From Streptomyces aureus (GTDB taxonomy: Bacteria; Actinomycetota; Actinomycetes; Streptomycetales; Streptomycetaceae), in assembly GCF_001418135.1 (NCBI RefSeq), contig NZ_LIPQ01000004.1, positions 1 through 50,483 of the forward strand: a DNA stretch of 50,483 bases, read 5' to 3'. Below are positions 8,724-17,313 of this stretch, in pieces. How positions within the stretch are numbered: position 1 is the stretch's first letter; each line of letters starts with the position of its first letter. The position numbers and the translations under genes were made by a program. The notes beneath the pieces are model-generated. The model had not been told where the DNA came from. It was given only the letters and a program-made list of their open reading frames with translations, and did not search any database.

Positions 8724-8922
8724 GGACCATCCCCGCAGGCGTGGGGGCGATGGAAGAGGAGACCGGGAACACCGGCCTGATCACGGAATTCACCCGGCGG
8801 GGGCTGCGCGGTCGTTCTCCTGAGCTGGAGGCCTTCCGGATCATCCCCGCCGGTGCTGGATCGGAGAGGGCCAGGTGATCCCGAGCGCCCGTCCGAACCA
8901 CCCCTGCCGGCACGGGGCGACC
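8724..8922 (+). CRISPR. decayed type I-E-like CRISPR array, about four repeats
   Basis: Repeat 1 (8724-8752) has the type I-E shape: GGACCAT, then a C4 and G5 palindrome (CCCCGCAGGCGTGGGGG), then CGAT. Related segments start at 8785, 8838 and 8895 (GGAATTCACCCGG, GGATCATCCCCGCC, GAACCACCCCTGCCGG). The first step is exactly 61 bases, the normal 29+32 unit. The second is 53, explained by about eight bases lost from repeat 2, and the third is 57. Repeats worsen to the right, as at a trailer end. No cas gene is in the window. The 133 bases between the IS and repeat 1 may be the old leader. Confidence 0.6.
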
Positions 8923-9264
8923 GGTGACACACAGGAGTCTCGGGGTAGTACCTCGCACGTCAGACATGCTGTTGCAGCCGGGCCCTCATGCCATGGACCG
9001 GCTCCGGCCCATCGCACAAACCAGCGCCTGTGGGCCGCCGCGCGCCCATGCCCGGACGGCGCCGGGAAACCTGGAGACCTTCGGCGGCACGTTCCAACCT
9101 CACCATCCTGATAAAGGCTTCCGCCTGCCCGGAACAGTAACCAGGCGCGCCAGGGCCACGAGCGCACGTCCCGCAGCGTTGCGTGGCCACATATCGCAGT
9201 CGCACCCTTGCACCCCTCGAACACGACTGCGATTACGTGCCGTGGTCCGGGGCAGAAGGGCGCC
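8923..9264. other. intergenic, no gene seen
   Basis: Lies between the CRISPR relic and the DUF6328 gene. Its last part should contain that gene's promoter. No further CRISPR-like repeat is visible. Confidence 0.4.
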
Positions 9265-9786
9265 ATGACGGCGACGGAGGAGACGAGTGTGAGTGGTACT
9301 GACGGACAGAGATCCGCGCGCGACGAGACGCACCAGGAACGGGCGGACCGTCGGTGGACTGAGCTCATGCAGGAGATACGGGTCGCGCAGACCGGAGTGC
9401 AGATCATGCTGGGCTTCCTGCTCACCGTGGTCTTCACCCCGACCTTCCGGGGCTTGGGACAGACCGACAAGACGATCTACCTCACCACGGTCGTGCTCGG
9501 TAGCCTGGCGACCGGGGCCCTGATAGCACCGGTGGCTTTTCACCGCATCGTGTCCGGACGGCACCTCAAGCCCCACGGCGTCGCCTGGGCCTCGCGGCTC
9601 ACCTTCACCGGTCTCGTGCTGCTCCTCGCCACTCTGACGTCCTCGCTCTTCTTGATCCTGCGCGTGGCGACGCACGACCGATACGTACCGTGGCTCGTGG
9701 CCGGGGTCGTGACCTGGTACCTGTGCTGCTGGTTCGTCCTGCCCTACTGGGCGCGCTTCCGCTACGCGAGCGGCGACGAGGACTGA
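9265..9786 (+). CDS. DUF6328 family membrane protein
   Basis: A 173-residue integral membrane protein. A polar N-terminus (to about residue 35) leads into RRWTELMQEIRVAQTGVQ, the family hallmark at the first helix. Four hydrophobic helices follow: IMLGFLLTVVFTPTF, LTTVVLGSLATGALIAPVAF, LTFTGLVLLLATLTSSLFLI and VPWLVAGVVTWYLCCWFVL. HRIVSG sits in the central loop. Start is ATG at 9265 with AGAAGGG just upstream. Function is unknown; a role in envelope or stress physiology is only a guess. It stands alone. Confidence 0.8.
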   Translation: MTATEETSVSGTDGQRSARDETHQERADRRWTELMQEIRVAQTGVQIMLGFLLTVVFTPTFRGLGQTDKTIYLTTVVLGSLATGALIAPVAFHRIVSGRHLKPHGVAWASRLTFTGLVLLLATLTSSLFLILRVATHDRYVPWLVAGVVTWYLCCWFVLPYWARFRYASGDED

Positions 9787-10685
9787 CCAGGGCCAGTCCA
9801 GAACCGGACGCCCTGTCCTCGCCCCGGCCGGTAGGTGGCACAGCACTGTCGTCGCCGGATGGAGGCGAGCCGGCCACCAGCGGGCGCGCAGTACGCCATC
9901 GCTGCCCGGTTGGGCAGAACCGGCCAAGGGGTGCCGTTCGTCGACGTAGTACGAACCGACTGGCACGAACACTTCGCGTCCTTCTACACCTTCCCCGACA
10001 AGTCCCGCGGCGCGGTGACGGGACTCCGGCCCGATCCGAAGGACGCGACCTGCTGGTCACGCTCGCCAGAGGCCGTGCGGGGGAGCAGCACTCCAGCCAC
10101 TCCCCCGCCGGCGCTGGAGCAGCCTTCGGTCGGCCGACGCAGAGGTGAGGGCTGCCGCCGCAAAGGGTGCTCTGCCCCCACGGGACGTGACGCTGCCGAC
10201 TCAGCCGCTGGACATGTTCCAGCTGGCAGCCACAGGCTGTGTCCCCGCTACCCAGGCCGCAGACTCTCGCCGACCAACAGACAAGGACGCCCATCACCGA
10301 CAGGCCGCGCGCATTGCGCCAGGTGGCGGGCGTCCTGGCGGTGATCGTCACCACATTCGTGGGCGGGTGATGCCGGTCTGTCGTGCGCTGCGGTCAGGGG
10401 CGGGGAGGGAAGTGCTGAGGGTGTCCCGGCCCCCGGTTCCGGTCGGGTCAGTTTGTAGCTGTGTCGCTGCATACGCATCCGATTACGCGCGGGCCGGGCC
10501 GCTCACCCATCACCATGGCTGCACCACCCACCCCCAGGGGGAGCATTCAGCCACGGACGAGCCCCTGCACGCCTGCTCCCTTTGCACTCCCGGCCGTCCT
10601 GGGGCGCCGGGGGCTTGTAGCTACCACCTGGGGCGGGTATCGAAAGTGCCTGGTGGAGAGCCCATTTGTGATCCAGAATGTTTGA
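9787..10685. other. 900 bp without recognisable gene
   Basis: Open frames exist on both strands, but none combines a start signal with a protein-like sequence. The plus frame around 9920-10050 (VPFVDVVRTDWHEHFASFY) is the most protein-like and could be a gene scrap. No IS end or RNA was recognised. Confidence 0.4.
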
Positions 10686-11228
10686 ATGGTCACGCTTGAG
10701 ACTCCCCGTTTGATCCTGCGGCGCTGGCGCGAGGAAGACGTTGCGCCCATGTCAGCCATCAATGCCGACCCCGAGGTCATGCGGTGGATCCGTGACGGCA
10801 GCGTCCGTGACGAACAGCAGACTCGCGGCGGAGTCCAGGCATGGGAGAGCGAGTGGGAGTCACAGGGATTCGGCCTGTTCGCCGTGGAGATCCGGTCCAC
10901 TGCCGAGCTGGCCGGGTTCACCGGGCTTTCGGTGCCCGACTTCTTGCCGGAGGTACTGCCGGCGGTTGAGGTCGGCTGGCGGCTCGGACGTGCCCACTGG
11001 GGGCAGGGCTTGGCCACCGAGGCCGCCGCGGCCGCTGTACGGTTCGGGTTCGAAGAGCGAGGGCTGGAGCGGATCGTCAGCATCACTCAAGTGGGCAACG
11101 ACGCCTCCGAACGGATCATGACCAAACTGGGGATGCATCCGGTCCGTGAGACCGTCAATCCCACCGGCGGTCGGCGAGTAAGGGTGTTCGAGTTGTCGTC
11201 GGACCAGTACGTCACAACCACTCGTTGA
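10686..11228 (+). CDS. GNAT acetyltransferase, RimJ/RimL-like
   Basis: GNAT enzymes move an acetyl group from acetyl-CoA to an amine. The 180-residue protein opens with [19 protein letters not shown], the typical RimJ/RimL start. It has [17 protein letters not shown] and then the acetyl-CoA loop [18 protein letters not shown] (Q-x-x-G-x-G/A form). The end is [20 protein letters not shown], where the Asn-x-x-S/A helix is conserved. The substrate is not predictable. No good Shine-Dalgarno precedes the ATG. The last codons, YVTTTR, overlap by 17 bases the end of a broken IS5 transposase on the other strand, so the C-terminus may have been changed by insertion. Confidence 0.85.
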   Translation: MVTLETPRLILRRWREEDVAPMSAINADPEVMRWIRDGSVRDEQQTRGGVQAWESEWESQGFGLFAVEIRSTAELAGFTGLSVPDFLPEVLPAVEVGWRLGRAHWGQGLATEAAAAAVRFGFEERGLERIVSITQVGNDASERIMTKLGMHPVRETVNPTGGRRVRVFELSSDQYVTTTR

Positions 11229-11869
11229 TGGCGGCAACGAGGACGGTAGCCTCGTAGCGGACCGCGAGTTTGTCGTACTGGGTGGCTACGGCTCGATGTC
11301 TCTTGAGGCGATTGATGCCACACTCGACCGCGTGCCGGGCTTTGTAGTCCTCTGGGTCGAACTGCGGCGAGTCCCCCGCTGCCCTGCCGTCACCACGATC
11401 GACATGGGCTTCTGACCCTGCTCGACAGCCAAGTGCAGCTTGGTCGTGAACCCGCCGCGCGAACGCCCCAGCCCGTGATCATCGGGCTCGTCGAAGACAC
11501 CGCCCGGTGGTTCTTTCTGCGGGTCACTCTGCTTGCGGGCGCCGGCCGCATGCTGATGGGCACGGCACACGGTGGAGTCGACGCTCAGGTCCCGCACAAT
11601 CGCGCCCTTCGCATCGGCCAGGGCCTGGAGCCGGGTGAGAACCTGGTGCCAGGTACCGTCTCGCTGCCACCGGCGAAACAGGTCGTTGATCCGGCCCCAC
11701 GGCCCGTACTCGACGGGCACGTCCCGCCATGGCACTCCGGTGCGGACCCGGAACCGTATGCCGTCAGCTGCCGCCGGGACCAGACCGGCGGCCGCCCCAC
11801 CTTCATCCTCTTCGGCAACAACGGCTCCAGCACAGCCCACTGCTCATCCGTGAGATCTCCCCGCCCCAT
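11212..11869 (-). pseudogene. IS5-family transposase with deletion and frameshift
   Basis: The start MGRGDLTDEQWAVLEPLLP is typical. Near 11765 the frame breaks between WSRRQL and DGIRFRVRTGVPWRD. DDE parts follow: LSVDSTVCRAHQHAAGA and [17 protein letters not shown]. After [13 protein letters not shown] the sequence jumps straight to [20 protein letters not shown]. About 60 codons containing the second catalytic Asp are therefore missing. It ends [10 protein letters not shown] with TGA at 11212. The frame break does not sit on a slippery heptamer, so the copy is simply dead. It overlaps the 3' end of the GNAT gene. Confidence 0.85.
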
Positions 11870-11999
11870 GAACCGAGATCATCCACAGCTCAAGATCCAT
11901 ACACGGCCGAGGAAACCACGCTCCCCCGGTACGCGAGCTCCAGGGGACGGTCAGCCCCGCCGGCCGGAGTGCCCCGTACGGCGGAACCACACCGAGCGG

Positions 12000-12204
12000 G
12001 CTGTACCGGTGGCTCCGTCGAACCGGCCTGTGCTGCCGGAGCAGGTGGCCGTGTTGAACGTGACCCTGCAGCCAGAGAGAGCGGCGCTCGAAGTCGATGC
12101 TGCTGTCCCTCCAACCGCGCCCCACGGACGCTGGCCTCGCCGTTGGAGAACTCCGCCTTGCCGAAATCGATCCCGCCGCCGGAGAACCCCGTGCCGAGAA
12201 ACGG
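12000..12204 (-). pseudogene. pentapeptide-repeat protein fragment
   Basis: The minus strand reads GTGFSGGGIDFGKAEFSNGE and then ASVRGARL, with F/L every fifth residue. In another frame it goes on CRVTFNTATCSGSTGRFDGA. This is the A(D/N)LxX rhythm of pentapeptide repeats as found in actinobacterial membrane-linked proteins of this type. A frame change splits it, and no start or membrane part is present. Confidence 0.5.
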
Positions 12205-12331
12205 CGGAACGCACCCCACCAGGTTGCTCGCAAACCCCAGTCGACATCGATGGCAGGAGGTGGTGTCGGGAAGCCAGGACAGGTCGTGCCCGGCGACGGG
12301 ATGCTTGCACGTCTTGGCGCGGCAGAACTTG

Positions 12332-12960
12332 CGGTTTGTGGGTTACCCAAAGCAGTTCCGCCGGCCAGCGGTGTGCCCAGTCGGGTGGGTCGGTTTCGTT
12401 GTAGCCGTTGGGTGTTCCGGGTTCGGGCCGCGGCTCGATCAGGTCGTCGATGATGAGACCCGCGCCGCGAAGGACCCTGACCCAGTCGCCGTAGGTGAGC
12501 TGATAGCTCGTCGCGCCGTCGCCTTCGGCGATGGTGTCCAGCCCGAAGAAGTCCTTCTGCAGCGTCGTCGTCACACGGCTGCCGCCTTCGTCGTAGCAAG
12601 CTTCGAACCACGGCGTTGAACACCAGGCGCCCACCCCGGCGCAAGGGCGTGCGGCCTACGGCACTGCCAGGTGCCGGGGGGCGCCCAGCTGAGCCCACCG
12701 AAGTCGCAGAACATCAGGTCGAAGCTCTCTTCGACGAAGGGGAGTTACACGGCCACGCCTTGTACCAGCTGGTAGCGGGCATCTCCCATCACGCGGTCCG
12801 CTGCAGCAAGTTGGGCTTCGGACAGGTCGAACCCGACCACGGTGGCGCCCTCGGCGGCGAGCGCCCTGGACCACTGGCCGGCGCCGCGGAGGAACGCCCG
12901 AGATGGGGGACAGACGATGGACCTGCCGAGTTGAGCCAGCAGGCCGTGCGCGCTCACAAG
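12332..12960 (-). pseudogene. class I SAM-dependent methyltransferase, broken
   Basis: The pieces are in the right order but not in one frame. First comes GAGQWSRALAAEGATVVGFD with LSEAQLAAA, the SAM-binding motif I and its acidic residue. A TAA stop follows GVAV, then LPFVEESFDLMFCDFGGLSW (motif II/III). A shift leads to RGGRLVFNAV, and another to PWFEACYDEGGSRVTTTLQK, DFFGLDTI and AELLWVTHKP, the usual end. There is thus one nonsense codon and at least two frameshifts. The original substrate is unknown. Confidence 0.75.
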
Positions 12961-13178
12961 CTGTACGACAGGCTGAACGAGCACCAGCGAGGCCGGACCT
13001 GGACCCGAGAAGAGTTCAGGCTCGGCTTCACGGGCGACGTCGGGACCTCTCCAAGCTCGTCATGGGGCGGAAGGCGCCCGAACGATGCGCGGAGGCAAAG
13101 CCGCCCTGAGCCAAGTGGCCCTGGCTCACGTGCTGTGATCTGTGCCTGGTTACTCACCTGCGCAAACGGCGAAACCAG

Positions 13179-13292
13179 CCCGGCATCCTGCCGGTGATGA
13201 CGCCACCGTCTTCCATGGCGAGGAGTCCGGTCCGGCAGCAGGGGCTCGATCCTGGCCAACTGAGCGTCGGTCAACACGCTCAAGACAGCGAC
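13179..13292 (-). pseudogene. IS5-family transposase N-terminal fragment
   Basis: The minus strand reads VLTDAQLARIEPLLPDRTPR and HGRRWRHHRQ, the start of a common streptomycete IS5-type transposase (LTDxQwxrIePLLP...GRpwrDHR). The next expected segment, IAWKYRTGxPWRDLP, is absent and unrelated sequence follows. Only about 38 codons remain. Confidence 0.7.
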
Positions 13293-13322
13293 AGGCGCCC
13301 AGCGCCTCAACGGCTCAACGGC

Positions 13323-13634
13323 TCAGAACCCGGCCATGGCCTTGTCGAGCACTCCGCCCAGCGCCCCGTAGGCGCTGCAGCGAACCGAGTGCCTTGCCCT
13401 GCGGCGCAGCCCGAATCCCACGACGAACGACAAGGCGAAGAGTCCGCCAAGGACCATCGTCACGACCGGGTTGTAGACGAAGTACGTGAAGCACGCCACC
13501 CCAGCCCAGACAAGGACCGGCAGGAACGAGCCGCGCAGTACCGACCAGAACCCGATCCGCTCAGGTCCCGACGGCAGCGCACGGTCATGCCACACCTCTA
13601 TGTGATGCCTGGTCACACAATGCTCGGGTCGCAT
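13323..13634 (-). CDS. small membrane protein, about 103 aa
   Basis: Two hydrophobic helices (FLPVLVWAGVACFTYFVYN and VVTMVLGGLFALSFVVGFGL) follow a polar N-terminus of about 35 residues. The C-terminal part is basic, RRRARHSVRCSAYGALGGVL. The family was not recognised. The ATG at 13634 is the first start with a sensible N-terminus, but its ribosome binding site is weak. A start closer to WHDRALPSG cannot be excluded. The flanks are IS debris. Confidence 0.6.
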   Translation of the reverse strand: MRPEHCVTRHHIEVWHDRALPSGPERIGFWSVLRGSFLPVLVWAGVACFTYFVYNPVVTMVLGGLFALSFVVGFGLRRRARHSVRCSAYGALGGVLDKAMAGF

Positions 13635-14389
13635 GGATCCATCAAATCACTGGTAGCTCGGCGACTGTCCAGTGATCGACAAGAAGCGGCCTGGACCTCC
13701 TGGCCGTGCCGCAGCGGCACCGGCCCGGTGATCACCACCGTCTGCGACTTTGCGGGTTCCGCGGACGGCAGCGTTGCCGCTGGCCTGCCCAGAACCCACA
13801 CCCCGCACCACTGATCTTCGAGCGAAGACGTATGCATGGTGACAGGATCTGTGGGCAGCCGGGTGGAGAGCAGGTGGGACTGCTCACCGGGTCCGCGGAC
13901 TCCCCTGCCGCAGGGCCCGACCGGGTGGACGACCGGCCCGCACTCGTGGTGTTGTGCGGGCCGGTCACCCGTACGGGCGCTCCAAAGCCCGGTCACTGTC
14001 GTCCCCGTCGCCATCCCGGCACTGACGGCCCTGTGCACGGTTCCGAAGAGCCCGAAGCGAGGGCATGCTAGCGACGAGGTCGCTACGAATCTCGTGTCCG
14101 CCTCATCCGCGGGTGCGGCGAAGGGTCGCACACATTCACGAGGCCGCTTCGCTCTCTCCGCGCTCTTCGCATGGCGTGAGTGGAGGGCTTGAGGGCTCGG
14201 CAGTGAAGTCGGACGGGCAGGGACTTCCGGCCCGTCGCAGCCCCAGCGCAGGAGGCAGCGGACTCGGCCGATCCGGGAGACGGTGTCATGGGACCCGACG
14301 TCGTCGAACAGCTCTACGCGGTTCGGTCCGCGACGTAGACGTAGGCCGCCGGCTCTCCGACGGCTGGATGGCTGTTCTCGGCGACCAAG
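13635..14389. other. unassigned, no convincing gene
   Basis: About 750 bases between the small membrane gene and the DUF5954 remnant. Long open frames on both strands are GC artefacts. Short blocks of inverted complementarity occur but no clean terminator. Confidence 0.35.
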
Positions 14390-14841
14390 GTACGTGCGCG
14401 TCGACGTCAGTCTCGGCGTCGCAAGGGATCAGACCGCGCTTGCGCGCCTTGATCCAGGTCAGGGCGAAGACGACGGTCGGGCGGGCGTCGTGGGCGGTGG
14501 GCCGCAGGCCACTGCCCGGTGTCCAGGGCTCGTTCGCTTGACGACCAGGAGCTCCGGCCGCGTGAGCACGACGTCGGGGCTCCAGTCGGGGGTGAGGGCT
14601 GCGGTGGTGAGGGCTTGTCGGAGTCGGTGGGCCGGGGCATCTCGAAACGTCGTGCTCGTCCAGGGCCGCGTACTTCTCGCCCCCGCACCACGCGGTAACG
14701 GGTACTGAGCACGGCGAGCCCGTCGCCGTACTCCGTCCCCAGTCGGGCGACCGCAGCCCGGCAGCGCGCCCTCTCCTGGGGGCTCTTCGCCAGCTCCTTC
14801 GCCCTCTCCACCACAGCAGCGCATTCACGGCGGCCGAAGAG
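14390..14841 (-). pseudogene. DUF5954-family protein, frameshifted
   Basis: Three frames must be joined. The first reads LAKSPQERARCRAAVARLGT and VLSTRYRVVRGRE. The second is LRQALTTAALTPDWSPDVVL, then TRPELLVVKRT. The third is GLRPTAHDARPTVVFALTW, then KARKRGLIPCDAETDVDA. The last string (PxDARRxLxFALTWxxxRERGLIPxDAExDvDA) is diagnostic of DUF5954 proteins of streptomycetes. The N-terminal third of the family is missing. Function of the family is not known. Confidence 0.7.
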
Positions 14842-14863
14842 CGGCGCACGCACGAGGACTCCC

Positions 14864-15040
14864 TCAGTCAGAGGACGGAGGGTCGGATCGTTTGATGGCC
14901 CGGCCGACAAGCACAGCGAGCGGGATCACGACTGCGATGTAGACCGCGCAGAGCGCTGCTGCCGTAGTGCTGGCGAATACCAGGAGGACAAGCCCTCCGA
15001 GAACGAGGGCCACGGTGAGTGTCAAGAGAAACACGCGCAT
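14864..15040 (-). CDS. small two-helix membrane protein, 58 aa
   Basis: Nearly all of the protein is hydrophobic: MRVFLLTLTVALVLGGLVLL, then VFASTTAAALCAVYIAVVIP and LAVLVGRAIKRSDPPSSD, giving two transmembrane helices and a short polar tail. I chose ATG at 15040; a TTG six codons upstream is possible. No strong ribosome binding site is seen. The family is unknown. Confidence 0.55.
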   Translation of the reverse strand: MRVFLLTLTVALVLGGLVLLVFASTTAAALCAVYIAVVIPLAVLVGRAIKRSDPPSSD

Positions 15041-15349
15041 GAGAGATTCAACGACCAAAGCAGCCTGGGGACCTCAACTACATCCAATGACTTCTTACCA
15101 GAGTGCGCGGCGCCAACGGAGCCGCTGCAAGCCGAGTTTCTGCCGGCCTTGTCCCCCACAAGAGTGGCTCAACCACACAGAAGAGTGCGAGACCTGTACC
15201 GGCGCTGCTGCGTCCGTGGCCCGGACGGGATCGTCGTCGGACTGGCGCAGGCGATCGGCTGAGGGGCAGCGGGCCCGGCGCTGCGACCAGGCGCTCCGTG
15301 CGAGAAATAGGGGGCCGCCGGCCGATTACGTGGCCTACGCTTCCGGCTC
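15041..15349. other. divergent upstream region, no gene
   Basis: Lies between the divergent 58-residue membrane gene and the GNAT gene. TACGCT near 15335 could be a -10 box giving a nearly leaderless message for the acetyltransferase, whose ATG has no Shine-Dalgarno. Confidence 0.35.
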
Positions 15350-15862
15350 ATGACCGTCGTACTGCGGGGCGAAGCCCTGGAACTGACCCCGGCCGGGCCG
15401 GACGACGTATCCGCTCTGGCCGCCATCCGGGCCACGCCAGAAGTGCGTGAACGCTGGCGCGGCGGGCCCGACCTGGCGTCCGAGATCACCGACGACCTCA
15501 CCGACCCGGACACCCACTGCCTGACGGTCCGCAGCGAGGGCCGGATCGTCGGCATGATCCAGTGGTACGCGGAGGAGGACCCCGACTACCGGCACGCGGG
15601 CATCGATCTCTTCCTCGACCCGTCCGTGCACGGGCGCGGGCTCGGCACCGACGCCGTACGCACGCTCGCCCGCCACCTCGTCCACGACCTGGGCTTCCAC
15701 CGCCTGGTGATCGACCCGGCCGCCGACAACGCCCCCGCCGTCCGCTGCTACACGAAAGTCGGCTTCCGGCCGGTGGGTGTCATGCGGCAGTACGAGCGCG
15801 GCGCCGACGGCAGCTGGCACGACGGGCTGCTGATGGACCTGCTGGCGGAAGAGCTGCTCTAG
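15350..15862 (+). CDS. GNAT acetyltransferase, aminoglycoside 6'-N-acetyltransferase-like
   Basis: A 170-residue GNAT enzyme with the pattern of the AAC(6')-Ib-like branch: ELTPAGPDDVSALAAI at the start, VGMIQWYAEEDPDYRHAGID, and the acetyl-CoA loop DPSVHGRGLGTDAVRTLARH. HRLVIDPAADNAPAVRCYTK and VGFRPVGVMRQYERG follow, then WHDGLLMDLL. The WHDGLLMDL ending and DPAADNxxAxxCYxKVGF are hallmarks of that branch. Real resistance activity cannot be inferred, because many streptomycete relatives act on other amines. No Shine-Dalgarno is visible and the message may be leaderless. The gene is intact and its codon use is typical. Confidence 0.85.
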   Translation: MTVVLRGEALELTPAGPDDVSALAAIRATPEVRERWRGGPDLASEITDDLTDPDTHCLTVRSEGRIVGMIQWYAEEDPDYRHAGIDLFLDPSVHGRGLGTDAVRTLARHLVHDLGFHRLVIDPAADNAPAVRCYTKVGFRPVGVMRQYERGADGSWHDGLLMDLLAEELL

Positions 15863-15979
15863 GGCGTGTTACTGATAGCTGCGGCACGGGCATTTGGGTT
15901 GCATGCGTGGGGGGGTGCCCCTATGTGTTTGGTCAAGGTAGTGGGTGCCGGGCGAGGGTCATCTGGCACTCTGCCTGCC

Positions 15980-16141
15980 ATGAGTGATGAAGCACATGTG
16001 CAGGAATCAGCCGATGAGGGCATGCGTCCGTGCGTTTTCTGTAATCACCCTGTCGTGATCAACTGTCTCGACGAATGGGACTGCCCGGTGTGCGGCGTGT
16101 CCGATGAGGATCAGCCTGAGGTCACGGTCCGGGACTCGTAG
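15980..16141 (+). CDS. small zinc-ribbon-like protein, 53 aa, end possibly altered by IS110
   Basis: Two CxxC pairs (RPCVFCNHP and WDCPVCGVSD) are 14 residues apart and could bind one zinc ion. The ATG at 15980 opens MSDEAHVQESADEGM. The last eight codons (EVTVRDS and stop) overlap the 3' end of the IS110 recombinase gene on the other strand. The natural C-terminus may therefore have been replaced when IS110 inserted. Function is unknown; rubredoxin-like or RNA-polymerase-binding ribbons look similar. Confidence 0.5.
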   Translation: MSDEAHVQESADEGMRPCVFCNHPVVINCLDEWDCPVCGVSDEDQPEVTVRDS

Positions 16142-17313
16142 AAGGTTCCGTCGCGGAGCATCGCGGACAGGACGTCGGCTCGTCGGCGGGCGAGGCAGAG
16201 CAGGGCCTGGGTGTGGTGCTTTCCTTGGGCGATCTTCTTGTCGTAGTAGGTCCTGGAGGCGGGGTCGGCCAGGGCAGCGAACGCGGACAGGAAGAAGGCG
16301 CGTTTGAGCTGCTTGTTTCCACGTCTGGAGGGTTGTTCACCGCGGATAGAGGAGCCCGAGCTGCGGGTTGCCGGGACGAGGCCGGCATAGGCGGCGAGGT
16401 GGGCGGCGGACGGAAACGAACTGCCGTCGCCGACGTCGATGAGGATCCTGGCTCCGGTCCTGACGCCGATCCCCGGCATGGACGTCGGGACCTTGGAAAG
16501 AGGGTGAGCCTCCAGCAGTTCCTCTATCCGTCCGGCCAGCGCTTTCCGCTGGTCAAGGACTGCGGTGAGCGAGCCGGCCAGGCTTGGGACAATCAGCGCG
16601 GCCGCGTCGGTGCCGGGGACGATCACGGTCTGCTCGTCCAGCGCGGTGAAGATGTCGTCGACCAGCCGCTCGGCCATCCGCGGAGCCTTCGGACGTATCA
16701 AGGTCACGAGTCGTCGTCGTCCGGCCTTGCGGATCTGGGCCGGGGATCCGAACCGTTCCAGCAGCGTGAGCACGGCCAGGTGCTGGATGCGAGGGCCGAG
16801 GACTCGCTCCAGGTGCGGGTGGGTCTGGGTCAGCAGGCCGCGGAGGCGGTTGGAGATGCGGGTTGCTTCTCCGGCCAGGTCGTCGTCGAACCCGACGATC
16901 ATCTCCAGCTCGGCGATGGTCTCGTCTTCCAGCCCGACCGAACGGAGCGTGTGAGGCATGACGCGGGCCGCGTCCGCGATGACGAAGGCATCGCGGACAT
17001 GGGTCTTGGCCTCACCTGGATAGAGGTCCGCAATCCGTCGCATCGTCAGGCCCGGCAGACAGGCGACGGGGCAGCCCATGTCCCGGGCCACCGCCAGTGG
17101 CAGGGCACCGATCGAAGCGGGCTGGTCAACCACGACAAGCACAGTTCCGTGATTGGCCTTGAGCTTGCCGAAGACCTCCCGGAGCTTGGGCTCGCTGCTG
17201 GACAGCCGCTTGTCGAACGCCTTCTTCCCGGCCGGCGTGACGGCAGTGGCGTGATGCTCGCCTTTGCCGACGTCCAGTCCGAGGAAGGCTCCGATGTCAC
17301 TGACGTCGATCAC
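16111..17313 (-). CDS. IS110-family recombinase (DEDD transposase)
   Basis: Intact, 400 residues. The N-terminal RuvC-like DEDD domain starts IGAFLGLDVGKGEHHATAV (first Asp) and continues VLVVVDQPASIGALPLAVAR and EAKTHVRDAFVIADAAR (last Asp pair). The C-terminal transposase_20 domain has TSMPGIGVRTGARILIDVGD, AAYAGLVPATRSSGSSIRGE with the candidate catalytic serine, and KRAFFLSAFAALADPASRTYY. GTG at 17313 has GGAGGA ten bases upstream. Members of this family act with a structured bridge RNA made from the element's end. No frameshift or stop is seen, so this copy may be active. Confidence 0.92.
   Translation of the reverse strand: MIDVSDIGAFLGLDVGKGEHHATAVTPAGKKAFDKRLSSSEPKLREVFGKLKANHGTVLVVVDQPASIGALPLAVARDMGCPVACLPGLTMRRIADLYPGEAKTHVRDAFVIADAARVMPHTLRSVGLEDETIAELEMIVGFDDDLAGEATRISNRLRGLLTQTHPHLERVLGPRIQHLAVLTLLERFGSPAQIRKAGRRRLVTLIRPKAPRMAERLVDDIFTALDEQTVIVPGTDAAALIVPSLAGSLTAVLDQRKALAGRIEELLEAHPLSKVPTSMPGIGVRTGARILIDVGDGSSFPSAAHLAAYAGLVPATRSSGSSIRGEQPSRRGNKQLKRAFFLSAFAALADPASRTYYDKKIAQGKHHTQALLCLARRRADVLSAMLRDGTFYESRTVTSG

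Noticed and set aside
11212-11869. Programmed frameshift in this IS5 copy
   Set aside because: The break near 11765 has no slippery heptamer, and a further deletion removes a catalytic residue. It is damage.
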